From positions 72,256,001 through 72,320,000 of the forward strand of contig JASDFA010000001.1 in assembly GCA_035772735.1 (NCBI GenBank): a stretch of 64,000 nucleotides of DNA, in the 5' to 3' direction. Position 1 is the stretch's first letter. Each line of letters begins with the position of its first letter. This document shows, in pieces, positions 11,047 to 23,513 of the stretch. The notes under the pieces were generated by a model. The model saw nothing but the letters and a program-made list of their open reading frames with translations. It was not told the DNA's origin and searched no databases. This DNA is from Datura wrightii. Taxonomy: Eukaryota; Streptophyta; Magnoliopsida; Solanales; Solanaceae. The translations under genes were made by a program, and so were the position numbers.

Positions 11047-13204
11047 TTAGGGTAGGGATGGCACACTCTCTGCCTCAACAATCGTGGCACCAACTGTGGT
11101 CGATACACTCAATGGTATGGTGGTAATGGTGGGGATTGTCTCTACCCCCTTAGTGATCTCAATCATCTTAACAATTTTTGTAGTCCTTTGTGTTGAATGT
11201 GGCTCACCCGAAGGGTCCTCGCCACTCAAAAGCTAATTGGGCGTAGTAGAAGAGTTCCCCGCTCCTCGCACTCTCTCTTATGTTCCTCCATATGCAGGTC
11301 GTGAGTCTGCTAACTAGCTATTGCCGCATGCTTATGCTCCTTCTTCTCTCTATTTTTCTTCCTCCTAGGGGTTTCTTTTTCTGCCATAGTCGCCTTCCGC
11401 TTGCCCTTATCTCCAGCGGTCGGCTCATGGGTCCAGAAGCTACCTATATCCAACTTCTCATCGAGCTCCTTCTTTGATAGTAGGATGGTTGGGGCAAACA
11501 ATATGGCTGGCTGTCGAGATGACAACTTAACGATGTCACTCCTAAGCGTGCCTAACTCATCCCTCAGGCTCCGTATATCTGGTATCTAAGCTAACCGATC
11601 ATTGAGTCATAGCTCAAAACTGTCAAATTTGGTATGCAGTGCCCTGGTTGTCTCATTTATATCAGCCTTAACCATGGCTTGACCTGATCCATCAGAATAC
11701 TTACTTTCTTCTCTGTGATGGTCAACTGCTTGCCCATTTTCTGCCAAAACTCCTAAGGCACCAATACATACCTAGTAGGAACCTGACCTGATGTAGTTGA
11801 TGTTGGAGTGGATGATGTGCTGAGTGTGGCTACCGCATGTCCAACCTTAGTAGCTGCCATCTACTAACCCTACTCAACCCGAGTAGGGGCATCCATATGC
11901 TCGCTTCCAACTAACCTTAATTTCAGAACTACAGACTATTCTCTAACGTGATCCACTGGGTTTATCTCATCTCGAATAAGGCCAATCTCTATTGTCCACA
12001 TACCTCCAAATCGATCATTAATCTACTTTATTATCCTGACACCATATTCCCAATATAATCTACATACAATGCTCGTAAGCGCGATGGTGTTGCTCAATGC
12101 CATAGCTCGCCCTCGGATTCCTCAGCTACGATTTGACGAATATTGATTGCAAGTGATGCTAGCCATTAACCTTGCTCTATCTGCACTTAAGGTATTAGGA
12201 TTCGTCGTTGGCACCAACTCTTATTAGACTAGTGTTCGGCAAGCCTTCACGGTAAAGTTCAGCGAAGCCTTTGTGACTTGGCATCCACTTGTCACCCACT
12301 CAGCTTCTTCCTTCTTTTCTGCAATAATGCTAGCCAACCACTTCACAATCATCTGCTGATCCTCTGCACTTAACCGTTTCACCTTTTTCAAGGCCCCCAT
12401 ATTATGGTCATATTCAGCAGTAGAAGATGGGGCCTAGTAGTCTAGGCCATACAACACTCTGGCAATAGTCCGCTCAGATATGTCAACGGGTCTCCCCCAA
12501 ACTATCACACTATCGAGTCTGGGCTGGTCTTTCATATTCTACCCAGCTGGCATCTAATGCTACAGTGTGGCCAAGTAATTGGCATAGAACACCCTAACCA
12601 TGTCAGTGTTTAAGCTATTAGGGAGCCTTGCTATCCATCTAAAGTCATAGTGCTCAAACAACCTCTTCTGTTCTTCAACCTAATTCAATGCCTCAGTCAT
12701 GATTTGAGGCTCCTCCTATATACTCCTATTCAGGTTCAACTTTACTGTTAGGGTAAGACCCTATTCATATATTTTCTGTGCGCCTGGCACACCCCATCTG
12801 ATTATGCAAATTTCTACAAGTGGGGTCAGCTCCCCCTCAACCTATTGTGCCTCCTTCTCATATTGGGCCTCATCTGAACCCTCTTCAGACTGGGCTTTAT
12901 TTGAGCACTCTTCTGCATTTGATCCATTTTTGGACTAATTCGGTTGTGCATTATGTTCCTCTTCAGACTTGGGAACTGGTATCAGAGTGGCTGAGGGAAC
13001 CATGGTTTGGGATTTCGTTTGTTCCTTAATAGTCCATGGATCATCAATTTCATTAGTTTCAATGTCATACTCTTCCACTAAATCACTAGGTAAATCTGCC
13101 TCTTGCTCAGATGCCAAAGCCTCATCCCTTAGGCTTCGGGCTACTATTTTTTCTCGGACCCTCTTATCCTGTACATGTTTGTGGGATTGTCCCTTTCGTG
13201 ACAT
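11047..13204 (-). pseudogene. Putative plant transposon protein (element E second ORF), degenerate
   Basis: The minus strand begins at the ATG at 13204 with a short basic N-terminus (MSRKGQSHKHVQDKR), then an acidic Glu/Asp-rich stretch. The core follows: GRPVDISERTIARVLYGLDY near 12500-12440, then a KKVKRLSAEDQQMIVKWLAS block, VTKASLNFTVKACRTLV, ELVPTTNPNTLSADRA, and a decayed VGRIIAEEI-like helix near 12130. The C-terminal third is Thr/Ser/Pro-rich with IRASGRRL and MSGEDPSG pieces, ending at 11047. This matches the arrangement of proteins annotated as putative plant transposon protein in Solanaceae genomes, whose biochemical role is unknown. Several in-frame stops (often at Trp or Gln positions) break it. 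Family assignment is from memory of those sequences. Confidence 0.65.
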
Positions 13205-14799
13205 TGTAGTTGTGGAGGAATAATTAGTACATGTAATTCAAGAATATATAATCAAAAAGTTTATTTGTAGTTTCTTATTGTGCCTCATTAGTACGATTCG
13301 AACAATGGTGGTACGATTTATACTATGAGTCATGATGTCCTAGTCTACATGTATGACACCATTGTATGACTCATACCAAGATGGTAGGATTTGTACTAAG
13401 GTTCACAGCATTAACTTGTAAAATTATCAAATTTGATGTTTCGGTAGGACTCTGTAGTACATCCCATGATTGGATCCTACAAGTTATACTTTGAGTCATG
13501 CTCATAACTCTGTACGTGACCCTTTTCTGATTCTCCCATACGATCACTTGATACGACTCGTGGTGAGATAACACTATTTGTAACAAATCCCATACATTGG
13601 CATATTCACTGAGGCTTGTGGGATAGTTCCAATGAACCATCCTACGAGTTGTGATGAGATACCACAAGTCGTAAGACGGCTCGTGAAGCTAGTCCTCACC
13701 CCAATGCTTGAGCACTTCAGTTTAAAACATGTTTTGGGGTGGTTACTTAGACTTCACCATCCCATAATTTCTAGAATACAAATAGTTTTAAACACCACTA
13801 CAACTTCCACACTCCATTTTCCCTCACTAATAACCTGTCCGTAAGAAATTTAAATCTATAGAGTAATTTCGCTCGATAGACCCATTCTTATAACAACCTG
13901 ATGGTTTCTTGATCATGTTCCTCCAATAAGTTTCATGAATGGAGTCTTCACAGTCAAGTAATAGCTACTCACAAGAAAGAAAAAGTCATGATAATTTTCA
14001 AACTTGAGAAAATTTTTGAGTAATGCTTCTTTTCTTCAGGTTTGGAGTGAAAATCCAACTCTATGATTCAATTTATCTTGCTAATTTGTGCTTAAAATGG
14101 GAAGGAGTGTTTTATTGGAAGAGTGGAGATTAATGGGAGGGAATCGTGTGATCATGTGCGGTGAAATTGGGGTTGTTTTTGGGTTTAAAAGGATTTGGGG
14201 CAGATTTAAAAATCTGGGTCGAGTCAAGTCACTTGGGTAATTTTTATTTAACAACTTATCACCACTCATACCATAAGTCATAGGTCATACCTACAATTCA
14301 TCCCTTCCATCGATACCTAAGGATCAATAAACTTAATTGGGGACGTTCGGATGCTTGGTATGGTTCTTACCAGAGTGGTACGAATTATAGCATGAATCGT
14401 ACGTCATGTTTTTTGCAATTTTCCACTTGGGGGAGTTCATTATGATAGTGGATCCTATGACTCGCACCATGTAGTTATGATTCATAGTGATCGATCATGG
14501 TGTGAACTCATGCCTCTTGTCAGGGTCAGTTCGTCGGTACAACTGGGACTACAAGTGATAATACTTTCATACAGTTCGTATTGAGGCTCATAGTCCTAAG
14601 CTGCAACTCAATTTTCATATTTTTTCCCTTTTTCACTTGCATAGGACAACACACATGAGTCTTGAAAAACATCAATACACAAACACTTTGGTTGCCTCCC
14701 AAGAAGCAACCGATTTAATGTCACGGTAGTTTGGTTACTCGGGTTTCACCCGACTACCTCATAGGTTGCCTCCCATGTAGAAGTTGAGTTAACATCACG
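13205..14799 (-). other. Spacer between the two ORFs of element E
   Basis: Non-coding on both strands. It carries scattered copies of tacgactcgtg / cacgagtcgta-like words (13290-13680 and 14340-14590). Near 14690-14780 is ggttgcctcccaagaagc, repeated in shortened form 70 bp on (ggttgcctccca), a block that I recall following protease in Solanaceae Tat-like elements. Confidence 0.5.
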
Positions 14800-17282
14800 A
14801 CATGATGCAGGTTTAATTACTACTCATAATTCTTCAACAAACTCCGATTCAACCTCTATTGTTGAGACCACTTTGAATTCAGTCGGCTGCATCATTCACC
14901 TATAGACATTGAAAGTTACCTCTTCCTCATTTAATCAAAACTTCAACAGTTCAGCTTTAACATCCACTAGGACATGCCCAGTGACAAGGAATGGCTGCCC
15001 CAAATTGATGGGAACCTCAAAATCCACTTTATAATCTAGAATCACGAAGTCAGTCAGAAAAATAAACTTATCAACCTTCACTAAAAAATCATAAAGGATA
15101 CCCACATGCTTCTTCACTATGAGGTCCACCATCAATAGCCGCATTGTTATCAGTGTGAGGGCTCCCAAGCCTAACTGCTTAAATAGGCTAGCATCATTAA
15201 ATTGATGCTAGCTTATAGATCACACAGAACCTTAGTAAATTTAGCATTTCCAATAGTGCATGGGATCATGAAGGCACCTAGATACTCCCTCTTTTTTGCA
15301 ATAACCTATGAGGCTATTGCACTGCAATGGTGGAAATTTCCAACTAGCTTAAAGCTCATAGATCTTTTTCTTTTCACCAGGTCCTTCATGTACTTAGCAT
15401 AGCCAGACCTCTACTTTAGTGCCTTGACCGAAGGAATATTTATTGATAGCTACTTCATCATGTATATGAACTTGTGAAATTTCCCATTATCATCCTTCTT
15501 CTTCATTCTCTAAGGAAAAGGTGGAGGCGGTCGTGGAATAGGCTTGAAACTTTGTAGGACCTCCTTCTCTTTCCCTTTCTTAGAAATAGTCTCCTTTGCA
15601 ACTACCGGAGACTTTTTCAACTCTGCACTACCTTTAATCATCTATTCTACAACCTCAACTTTCTCATCTATATCAACTACCTTTGGTTTGGCCACCTCAA
15701 CTTCAACGGGCATAGGTGGGTCAACTATTGCTTTTCCACTCCTAGTAGTTATAGCCATACAGTGACTGTCATTCTTTGGATTTAGGATCGTGTTACTAGG
15801 GAGTGTACCCTTCTGTCTCTAGTTCAAAAATGACGAAATTTGGCCCAATTGTTGATAATCTTCTTAATCACTATGGCATGCGACTCGACTTTTTGATTCA
15901 TGCCAGATATGTTTGAAAAAATGTCCTTCAGGTGATCATCAGTTGACTTTGCTTTTTTCAACAACTCAGCCATTATATTCTCCTATTTTGAGGTTTCAAA
16001 ATCACCCATACGAGATTATGGAGGAACATATAGGCCGGTGCGATTATTACGGTATCCATCATGTTTCTTCCAATCACCTTCCCGGCCTCGCTCTCTGCTT
16101 CTATCGCTGTACCAACTCTATTATATTTTACCTAAATTAGTTTTGACCTTGATTCCAAAAGCCTTGGAAGAAAGTTTCTTTATTATACCCTTGGGAAGTA
16201 GCCCAGAAACCCACCACCTAGTTATCTAAGAAGTTTGCTTTCTCCTTAGAATCTGAATGCTCAATCCCCTATTGTTGGCCATGAGCTCCCATTGCATTCA
16301 CTTTCTAAGATCCAGATCCCATGATGTTCTTCGTGAGCAAGTCATCAGATATTCCCATATGTGTCATATCCTGGTCACGCGCCTATTTCTTTTGCACTGC
16401 TTCGCAGTCATTCCAACTATATATGTGTGTGTAGATACCTCAGCTTGTTTGGTATGCTAAGCCCTATTGGTTTTGATCACTTGATCAAGTATTATTGTTG
16501 TTTCTTCCCATGAGTGACTCATCAATTCCCCACCTATTGTTGCATCTTCTACTACCTTATGTTGTTGTTCAAGTATCTGTAAAATATTTCCAACAAACTC
16601 TCATTTGGAATTCTATGGTTTGTGCACTTGTTCAATTTCTTATTGAACCATAGCCATGTCTCATGAAGTGCCTCTATCTTGAGCTGTCAGAAGTTATATA
16701 TCTCATCTTTGAGTTGTAGCATCCTTGAAGGAGGGAAGAACCTTTCAAAGAAGTCATGTTTCTCTCCAATTGTTGATGGAGTCATTTGGAAACTCCGACA
16801 ACCATTGAGTAGTTTCATCGGCTTAAGATAACGGAAAGAGCCGAGTATGATTGCATCTCGACTTACTCCTAGAAACATATATGACTTGATAATTTCCATG
16901 AAATCATCAAGTGGAGATTTACATCATCGGCAACATTACCACTAAACACTACCTTCATGTTAGGCACCTAGAAGGTCATGCTAATGACATCAAATTTTGC
17001 CCTAGAAGGCAGAGGTGGGGGCATAATGGCGCCTGTTGAACCCACTTCATCAATAGCTAAATCATTAGCATCATCAAAGTGAGGTGCATATCTATGGAAT
17101 TGAGGTGGTTCGCGACCTCTATTCCTCCTGTTTCAGCAAGCATTATCAACTTTTTCTTGGGCCTAATTAGCTGCCTAAAGATTAGTTTGATGAGCTAACT
17201 CTTCCTGATAGGCCTCATTAGCTCGCCAAGCTTCGTTGGCTACTCTAGCTTTCATCTATTTAGGAGTCTCAATACCGGCCAT
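14800..17282 (-). pseudogene. Element E gag-protease polyprotein, degenerate
   Basis: Start chosen at the ATG at 17282 (MAGIETPK), the first Met ahead of a region rich in Ala, Gln and Asn. Gag core: FDVISMTF, then SYMFLGVSRDAIILGSFRY, FFERFFPPSRMLQLKDEIYNF (16750-16687) and WLWFNKKLNKCTNHRIP, the order of Tat/Athila Gag. A linker with VGFWATSQGYN (about 16190) and a TRSGK block near 15750 leads to the protease. Its active-site region reads VLCDL*ASINLM near 15235, where intact relatives have DLGA, so the glycine codon is a stop. The rest of the domain is well kept (KVDKFIFLTDFVILD, VPINLGQPFLVTGHVLVD, 15080-14950). No RT follows. Confidence 0.8.
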
Positions 17283-17430
17283 GTTTCTCAGTGTTCATTT
17301 GAGTTCTTGATTAATTTGAACTAGGGTGTTTCCCACAAGCTCCTAAGATCTAGGCCTGGCAGTAAAACATACAATTCGACTAATACAACGAACTAGAGGA
17401 TAAAGGAGTTTTGGTAATGCTTCCTGCGGG
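17283..17430 (-). other. Leader remnant of element E
   Basis: Non-coding sequence upstream of gag, cut off by element C. No primer-binding site or LTR end is recognisable. Confidence 0.4.
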
Positions 17431-18447
17431 TGTCACACCTAGCTTGTCCTTTCTCGATGACGGATACTGCCATACTGTCTATGTACGTGTTCTAGCAGCT
17501 AACCACAACATGCATATATTAATAATCTACAGAAACAACTGACCACAACAAGTCTAATCACAATCTACTAACAACAACTAGTTGTAATACCTATATGTAT
17601 ACAGTCCTTATCTACTGGCATCAGCTAATTACAACATACAGAATCATGGTTTTGATTCAGAGGCATAAGTCATACCGTTATATGATGAGAATAACTTGTT
17701 GAAGGGATAAGCCTTACATACCTCGATTGTCGTTTCCCAAATAACCATCGGGTTTCAACTCGTATTGAACAGGTGCTCCCAACTGTAACTTTAATACTAA
17801 AAGAATGGGTCAAATTTTAACACTAAACTTGGCAACTTATAATACTAATAGAAATTATAATTCAATCACCTAAAACACGGTAAAAGACGTATAATTTCCC
17901 GAGAGTTCAGAAGGGAGAAATGCTTATTTGAAGACTATGATTTCTTAGGAATCAATTTGGAGAAATCCTGACAACTTTTGCTCAGCGGGGTTCCAATTTT
18001 CTGGGCAAATTTTGAGAAAATAAGTTCATAGTAATGCTCCTCGAAGGCTGAGAAATTGATACCTAAAGTTAATATGATTTTGGACCGTGTTTGATAGCGT
18101 AAATGGATGGAAAACCATAGATATTCGCGTTTCTTTTCACCTTTGGCCGTTGGAAATGGTTTAAGAAACAAAGGAGGGGCTTTACATAATTCTTGGGAGG
18201 TGGCAGGGGGTGTGTGGTGCACCCCCATCGCGTTGCCACTAGGGCGCAACATGCCTGCCATTGCGGAGGAGGGAGGTCTGCGATGTGCCGGCCCTTACAG
18301 CCTGCCTTCGTCCTCTTTCCTCCTGCTTGCTCGATTCCATGCTCGTCTGTTCACCCCCGAGCCTTTTTCTGAGTGTGTCGTACTTTAAACCTCTCATCAT
18401 ACATACGTACGCATCTGTCACACGATAAAAACTTATGGGGTATAACA
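17431..18447 (-). repeat. 3' LTR of element C, internally shortened
   Basis: The right end (tatggggtataaca, 18447) and 17690-18447 align with the last 750 bp of LTR D (shared ctttacatacctc block near 17715). The left end is assigned to tgtcacacc at 17431, but the first 250 bp align poorly, so the true start may be lost. Confidence 0.6.
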
Positions 18448-18467
18448 TCTTCCCCCCCCCCCTAGGA
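18448..18467 (-). promoter_or_regulatory. Polypurine tract of element C
   Basis: Next to the LTR end, the plus strand has atcttccc followed by a run of 12-13 C in all, then taggaac. On the minus strand this is a G-run in the position of the plus-strand primer. In G and F the matching run is only 3-5 G, so the run has expanded here. Confidence 0.7.
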
Positions 18468-18769
18468 ACATTCATCCTCAAATGTCATTCTCAAGCTTAA
18501 AGGAGTTAACTTTCTCAGTTAAGATTTACAAAATTTTTGGCAGAGCCTCCTCTGTAATGTGGACTATCTAAAAACCTGACACGCAGAAAAGTCCAACATA
18601 GGTGCCTCGCAGGACGCTACAACAATCATTACACAATAATCAAGAATAGCTAGGCAACAGTACTGATAGCATAGGAAGTAAACTAACAACTGAACAACAA
18701 CCTCACCTTAATTTCATAATCTGGATAAATCCTAGAATAGGTAAGGATATCTAGATTTCATTTCATCCT

Positions 18770-19560
18770 CAGCTTCCCAGGTCATTTCTTCTTTTTTTCT
18801 ATTCCTCCATAATACTTTAATAGAGGCGACATCTTTAGTTCTCATCCTGCGTACCTGCCGATCTAATATGACCACTGAAACCTCTTCGTAGGCTAACTCC
18901 TCAGTAACCTGGACATCCTCAACAGGAACGACTCGGGTTGGATCCCCTATACACTTTCACAGCATCCACACATGGAAGACCAGATGAACAAATTCTAACT
19001 CTGAAGGTAAATCTAATTCATAAGACACTTGGCTTATTCTCTGGAGGACTCGATATTGGCCAATGAATCTGGGGCTAGGCTTTCCCTTCTTACTAAACCT
19101 CATGATGCCCTTTATTGGTGAAACATTCAAAAACACCCAATCTCTAACACTAAATTCCAGGGCTCTACGCCACACATCAGAGTAGGATTTCTGGTGGCTC
19201 TGAGCTATTAACAAGCACTCTCTGATAAGCTTTACTTTCTCTTCTGAGTGGTGGATTATGTCTGATCCAATTAACTCTAATTCTCCAACCTTGAACCAAA
19301 CAACTGGGGACCTGCATTTCCGACCATATAAGGTCTCATAAGGCGCCATCTGGATTGCCGAATGATAATTGTTATTGTAAGAAAATTCAATAAGGGGTAA
19401 ATGCTCGTCCCAACTTCCCGCGAAGTCAAACACACACGCCTATAACATATCTTCGAGCGTTTGAATTGTATGTTCTGCCTGCCTGTCTATTTGAGGATGG
19501 AAGGACGTACTCAGATTAACCTGTATCCCAGAGACTTTCTATAACCTAGCTATACATTGT
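18770..19560 (-). pseudogene. Element C integrase C-terminus and chromodomain
   Basis: A minus-strand stretch of about 158 codons (19433-18957) is open: GSWDEHLPLIEFSYNNNYHS, YETLYGRKCRSPVVWFKVG, then the C-terminal GPY/F-like module (PSPRFIGQYRVLQRIS) and SELEFVHLVFHV. Upstream, past a stop, HPQIDRQAEHTIQTLEDML keeps the Glu of the catalytic triad. Downstream, after a frame change, the chromodomain reads VRRMRTKDVASIKVLWRN and TWEAEDEMKSRYPYLF, with the Trp and aromatic residues of the fold. Chromodomains steer insertion toward marked heterochromatin in this lineage. The rest of integrase is absent or unrecognisable. Confidence 0.85.
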
Positions 19561-21214
19561 GCCCCTCTATCAGAGTTTATTAGATACTTGGGCTCCACAC
19601 AGCCAAACTACTTCTTAAACATTTAACTCAACATAGCCTTTAGCTGAAATATAATTCCATCTTGTAACTGTATTCAAATTAATTACTCTCAATTCCCTTG
19701 CAGGCACGACCATCTCTTGAATTGGCCCGCTCCGTTTTTGCTATCCAGCTTCCCCTGGCTTGTCATTGGAACTCTTTGCTATGACTCAACGATATCTTCC
19801 CTCTTTCCATTTCCATGAGTAGGTCTCTTTTACAACCTGATGCGTTTTCGTTAAACTATGGATGGATGTGGTAATGTTCATAGTGCACCTTGGCCATTCA
19901 AAGGCCAATAACTTCCTAGTGGGCCTCATCTTTAAATTGTACTAAGTTAGAATCTCTGTATCACCAGTCCTTTACCTCCATAACTAGTGGTGATATTGCA
20001 ACATTCCAGGTCACCACCTCACTATCTCTTAATTGTCAGCCCGATGCATATTTCTCAACATTCAGCAGTGGTCCCATACTCTACAAATTAGCTTTTCGCT
20101 TGGAAGTGATTCTGTTTCCCTCTAGAGATAAGTATTCATGTCTTCCCCCTTGCCCCCTTAGATAGAGCTCTGGGGTTCGTGCCTTCTTCCTTATGCTGTC
20201 AATGATTTTACTAACCAAGTCTATCGACCTGTATCCCTATGACCCACACTCGGGCCCATTTTGTTTATATGATCTCTCTGTCCTTCGACATAACAAACTA
20301 GGGCCATAGCCATTACCTTGTAGATATGCCCGACCGTCATTAGCATACTGCGTCAGAATCGGCCTATTTCTAACGTGAGCTTTGCTATTACTAGGGGTTT
20401 ATCACTTATGGGCCCCCTCACATACTTGAGTACTACTGGAGGTCCTATTTTATCTCCGTATGTACTACCTTAAAGGTATAGAAAACTTATTTAAACACTA
20501 GTGGTCTCAACCACTTCCTAATCCTCCTCGAAGTCAATAATTCTCGCCCTCCTTTACTTTTTATTCTAGGCAACATGGCAGTGCTACTTACAATTTCGGT
20601 TGTACTGAAAGAATAAACTAGGAGGTGGGAAGTAACCCTATCATTCTATACCAGGGTTAAGGCGTGAATTTCAACAACCCTTGAGGTTGGGGGTAAAGAC
20701 CTTACACGACCCTTTGTATGTTTCAAGTGGTCCAATCTTAAATCTTGCCCCTGTCTAATTCTACATACTAGTAGGTAAGCCAACTCATATTTATACTATT
20801 CTGAGGTACTGTTCCAAGGTTGAAGAAGGGATTGAGGATGATGCTGACATATCAGTTGCCTTAGGAAGTTTGGTGCCTTAGGAGGATAGTGGGGAAATGT
20901 AAAAGACGTCTGCTTCTACCTTTAGGCTAACCATCTCCCAATTGTGGCACTTCACTGGTACCTCCTCCTACTGTTGTAGTCATCTTGCGACTGGATGGAG
21001 TCTGTCTTATATAAAAAATTATCCTAGATAGACATAACAATGATAGATCAGAGGCTCAACCCTATACAACTCCGCTCTATAGCACGATTTGAGAAGAAGG
21101 ATGGGTTAACTATACTATCATGCCTCGTAGCTTCCTACTTATAGAATGTGGTGCACAACACATTTATAAACCAGACTCTACTAGACACGGCTTGCAGACT
21201 CCCTGGGATATGAA
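19561..21214 (-). other. Internal region of element C without recognisable coding
   Basis: About 1.65 kb where integrase core, RT, protease and gag should be. I see no motif of these and no open frame above 60 codons on either strand. It is richer in C+T on the plus strand than its surroundings. Either a very decayed pol or unrelated replacement DNA. Confidence 0.45.
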
Positions 21215-21228
21215 CTTCTCTAATACCA
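21215..21228 (-). promoter_or_regulatory. Primer-binding site of element C
   Basis: Plus-strand cttctctaatacca, complement of a mutated tRNA-iMet site, four bases inside the LTR edge at 21233. Confidence 0.7.
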
Positions 21229-21232
21229 AGTT

Positions 21233-22555
21233 TGTCACGCCCCACCATGGGAGGCATGACTAGCACCTAGTGCCACACTAGGTCTGACTGACCTGGCTAG
21301 CTTATGCACGTCTAGTGCATGCCTGCGACTCAATTTAAGAAAACCAAGAGCTATATCTAGGCCATAAGCATAGCCTCCGGCCAACAAGGCTGTATAGCCA
21401 CTTGAAAATAAAAATAGCTAACCAACAACAGGAAATAAAAGGGATCCTATGCGGGCCTACAAGACCACGATGTTGTCTAGTTATAACTTAAATAAAGACA
21501 AGTTGCTATACTAGACCCCACACGGCCAACATATGAAGAATAATAATTAAGGAACCACACGGCCAACATACAACTAACTGACTAACAAGTGTAGTCTACA
21601 ATCGTTAAGAATTACAATTAGTGGTCAGGACAGGGCCCTGGACTACTCAAAATGCTTTAAACTGTAATACTAAAATGTCTACAACCTGGCAACTCTGAAT
21701 GAAAGGAGCTGGCCCAACTATGGATTATGAACAGTTGCTACTTAAGACCCTAAACTCTGTCTATCTAAACCTGTAGGCAAGTAATGCAGCACCCCATGAT
21801 TGGGCATCAGTACAATATCTACCGAATATGTAATGTAGTCATAAAAGTCGAATGGAAAATGTTAAAAACTGAAAGTAAGTAGAAAAGAGGGTTAGAAAAC
21901 TTAACCTGTAAGTTGGCGTATTCGTAATATGCATCTAGAAAAACACCACATGTACATAAGCTTCGATTGCACAATCATATATTAATAAGCTATAGCTAGT
22001 GGACAAGGATGCAAGCAAGACCTAACCTAGTCCCACAAGCCTGGAAGGTACAATCAACAAAAACAAACCCTCTCGGGCCCCCCTAAGACCTGGCGAGCAC
22101 ACTTCAATCTATATACCCCTAACTAGGTTTCTATGACTCTACTGGTGCTATAGCCAAGCTACCAGTCCCCTGGTCTGCAACTGAGCCCACTCGGCTCCTA
22201 ATCTGTAGTTGTGTCTTAGTCTAGTGGACTCCTGATATCTGCACCCCAGGCACCAAACTCGACGGGGTTGTGGTGCCTATACGACATAATATAGTCTAAC
22301 CACGGAATGGACTGTATAAGGTCCTTAGACCTCATCTTCGTCCCTCACGGACAGCATACTACTCCTCGGAGCGACGTCATCCCCTGGCGGGTGATGACAC
22401 AGCTAGTAACCCTGGGGTGGTCATAGAAGGCTTCTAAGTAAGAGCAACCCACTCGAGGCGCTATACAGAAGTCTCAACCCAGCCACTCGAAAGGCGTATC
22501 TAGCCTTTGGTCAAGTACCACCTATACTGGACGTAATATGTAATCTGTTAGAAGC
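21233..22555 (-). repeat. 5' LTR of element C, truncated
   Basis: Starts tgtcacgccccacc and follows LTR D (ggaggcatgact, gcacct.gtgcc, gacagggcccgg-like block, ctatatacccct, ggggtggtca). The match fades after about 22440-22555, so the last 700-900 bp of a full 2.27-kb LTR are missing. Confidence 0.75.
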
Positions 22556-22783
22556 CATTTATATTTAGAGCCATTGAATTCATAAGATACCAATTCTTAA
22601 CAGTTTTCTTTCGATTTGAAAATAAAATATATCTAATTACACTTCTTAGGTCCCTTTTTACCTATGTCGAAGTGGGTCTTTACAAGCTATAGATAAACAT
22701 GGTGCTCGTTAGATGTACTTTCTATCAGTTATGATTTTTGGCGTAATGGTAAGCATTTGATCCTAACACACACAACAAACTTG
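22556..22783. other. Flank between elements C and H
   Basis: AT-rich, no coding or repeat end seen. It is the left side of the pre-insertion site of H; its right side resumes at 46554. Confidence 0.5.
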
Positions 22784-22788
22784 AGTAT
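22784..22788. repeat. Target duplication of H, left copy (agtat)
   Basis: agtat directly before the LTR start tgtaattaccc; the identical agtat follows the 3' LTR at 46549-46553. Confidence 0.9.
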
Positions 22789-23017
22789 TGTAATTACCCG
22801 AAAGCCTTGAGACCAGACTTGAGAGTTGAAATGGAGGAAACTGAATTTTCTGCACCAGGTCACAGGACGAGTTGTCCTGTGACCCGTGGGGTAGGCCACG
22901 AGTCGTGGTCAGCACCACTACTCATTAAGTCATCCGTGGAAAAGTGAGATTTAGGGATCAAGGATATTGGGCAATAAAGGCAACGGAAGGTGACCACAAG
23001 TTGTGGTCACCAGTGAC
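22789..23017 (+). repeat. 5' LTR of H, piece 1
   Basis: Aligns with 44231-44559 of the 3' LTR. About 80 bases of the 3' LTR copy (between motif copies at about 44339 and 44429) are missing here. S1 follows at 23018; the LTR resumes at 25676. Confidence 0.9.
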
Positions 23018-23413
23018 TGTCACGACCTGAGTTCACACACTAGTCGTAACACGGGACAAGGAACCTCGAAAGGCTCCAAGTCGACCCATGGCATAATCAT
23101 ATCATACACTTAACATCATACATGACTAACAACATGAACAAGCGGAAGTTAACTACAAGAGTCAAATATAAAATCCATAATCATAAATATAATAACACTA
23201 GATACAACGCTGAATCCATCTAGACAATGTCTGAAAGCCTTCTACTAAACTGATGAGTTGCTGGGACAAGCCCCCAACTAACTCCCAAGTCTAAAAACTG
23301 AAACATAATTAAATAAGAACATAAATCACGTCCTTGGAGGATGAGGACTCACCACTAGCGGCTGAGAGAGAGAGAAGTGTATCTAACCACTAGGCTGAGT
23401 CTGGAAACCTGAT

Positions 23414-23434
23414 CTATATCATGAAAAGATATAG
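23414..23434 (-). other. R-region hairpin of S1
   Basis: Arms ctatatc (23414-23420) and gatatag (23428-23434) pair over 7 bp with a 7-base loop, at the same place as the hairpins in the other LTRs. Confidence 0.6.
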
Positions 23435-23449
23435 CATGAGAAGGCGTGT

Positions 23450-23513
23450 GGTCAGTACTTGGAATGTACAGAGCATACAGGAAGCTTAATCAACTAGCTT
23501 ATAAATATATATA
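23450..23513 (-). promoter_or_regulatory. Core promoter region of S1
   Basis: On the minus strand a TATA-like tatatatatttat (23513-23501) lies about 30-40 bp before the conserved gtacattcc...tactgac block (23474-23450), the layout also seen in S3 and F. Confidence 0.5.

Larger units (their letters stand above)
8017..17430 (-). mobile_element. Element E: Tat/Athila-like non-autonomous LTR element
   Basis: On the minus strand it reads gag-protease (17282-14800), a spacer, a second ORF of the plant transposon protein family (13204-11047), a purine-rich 3' untranslated region and a 3' LTR (9577-8017). No RT, RNase H or integrase motif lies between protease and LTR, so it could only have moved with proteins from another element, unless pol was deleted here. 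The gag and protease belong to the Tat/Athila group, not the chromoviruses around it. The 5' LTR is missing: the leader right of gag meets element C at about 17431. Confidence 0.75.
17431..22555 (-). mobile_element. Element C: decayed chromovirus of the tgtcacgcccc LTR family
   Basis: Minus-strand element with a shortened 3' LTR (17431-18447), polypurine tract, integrase-chromodomain remnant, a long non-coding internal part, primer-binding site and a 5' LTR that starts at 21233 but fades near 22555. Its LTRs match solo LTR D (52547-54813), not those of A, F, G or H. The internal region is only about 2.8 kb, against about 5.1 kb in G and F, and lacks gag, protease and RT. I cannot find target duplications, because both outer ends are truncated. 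Confidence 0.72.

Noticed and set aside
18107..18481. Frames of 93 and 80 codons near the end of the C 3' LTR
   Set aside because: LTR sequence; no motif, and the homologous part of LTR D is not open.
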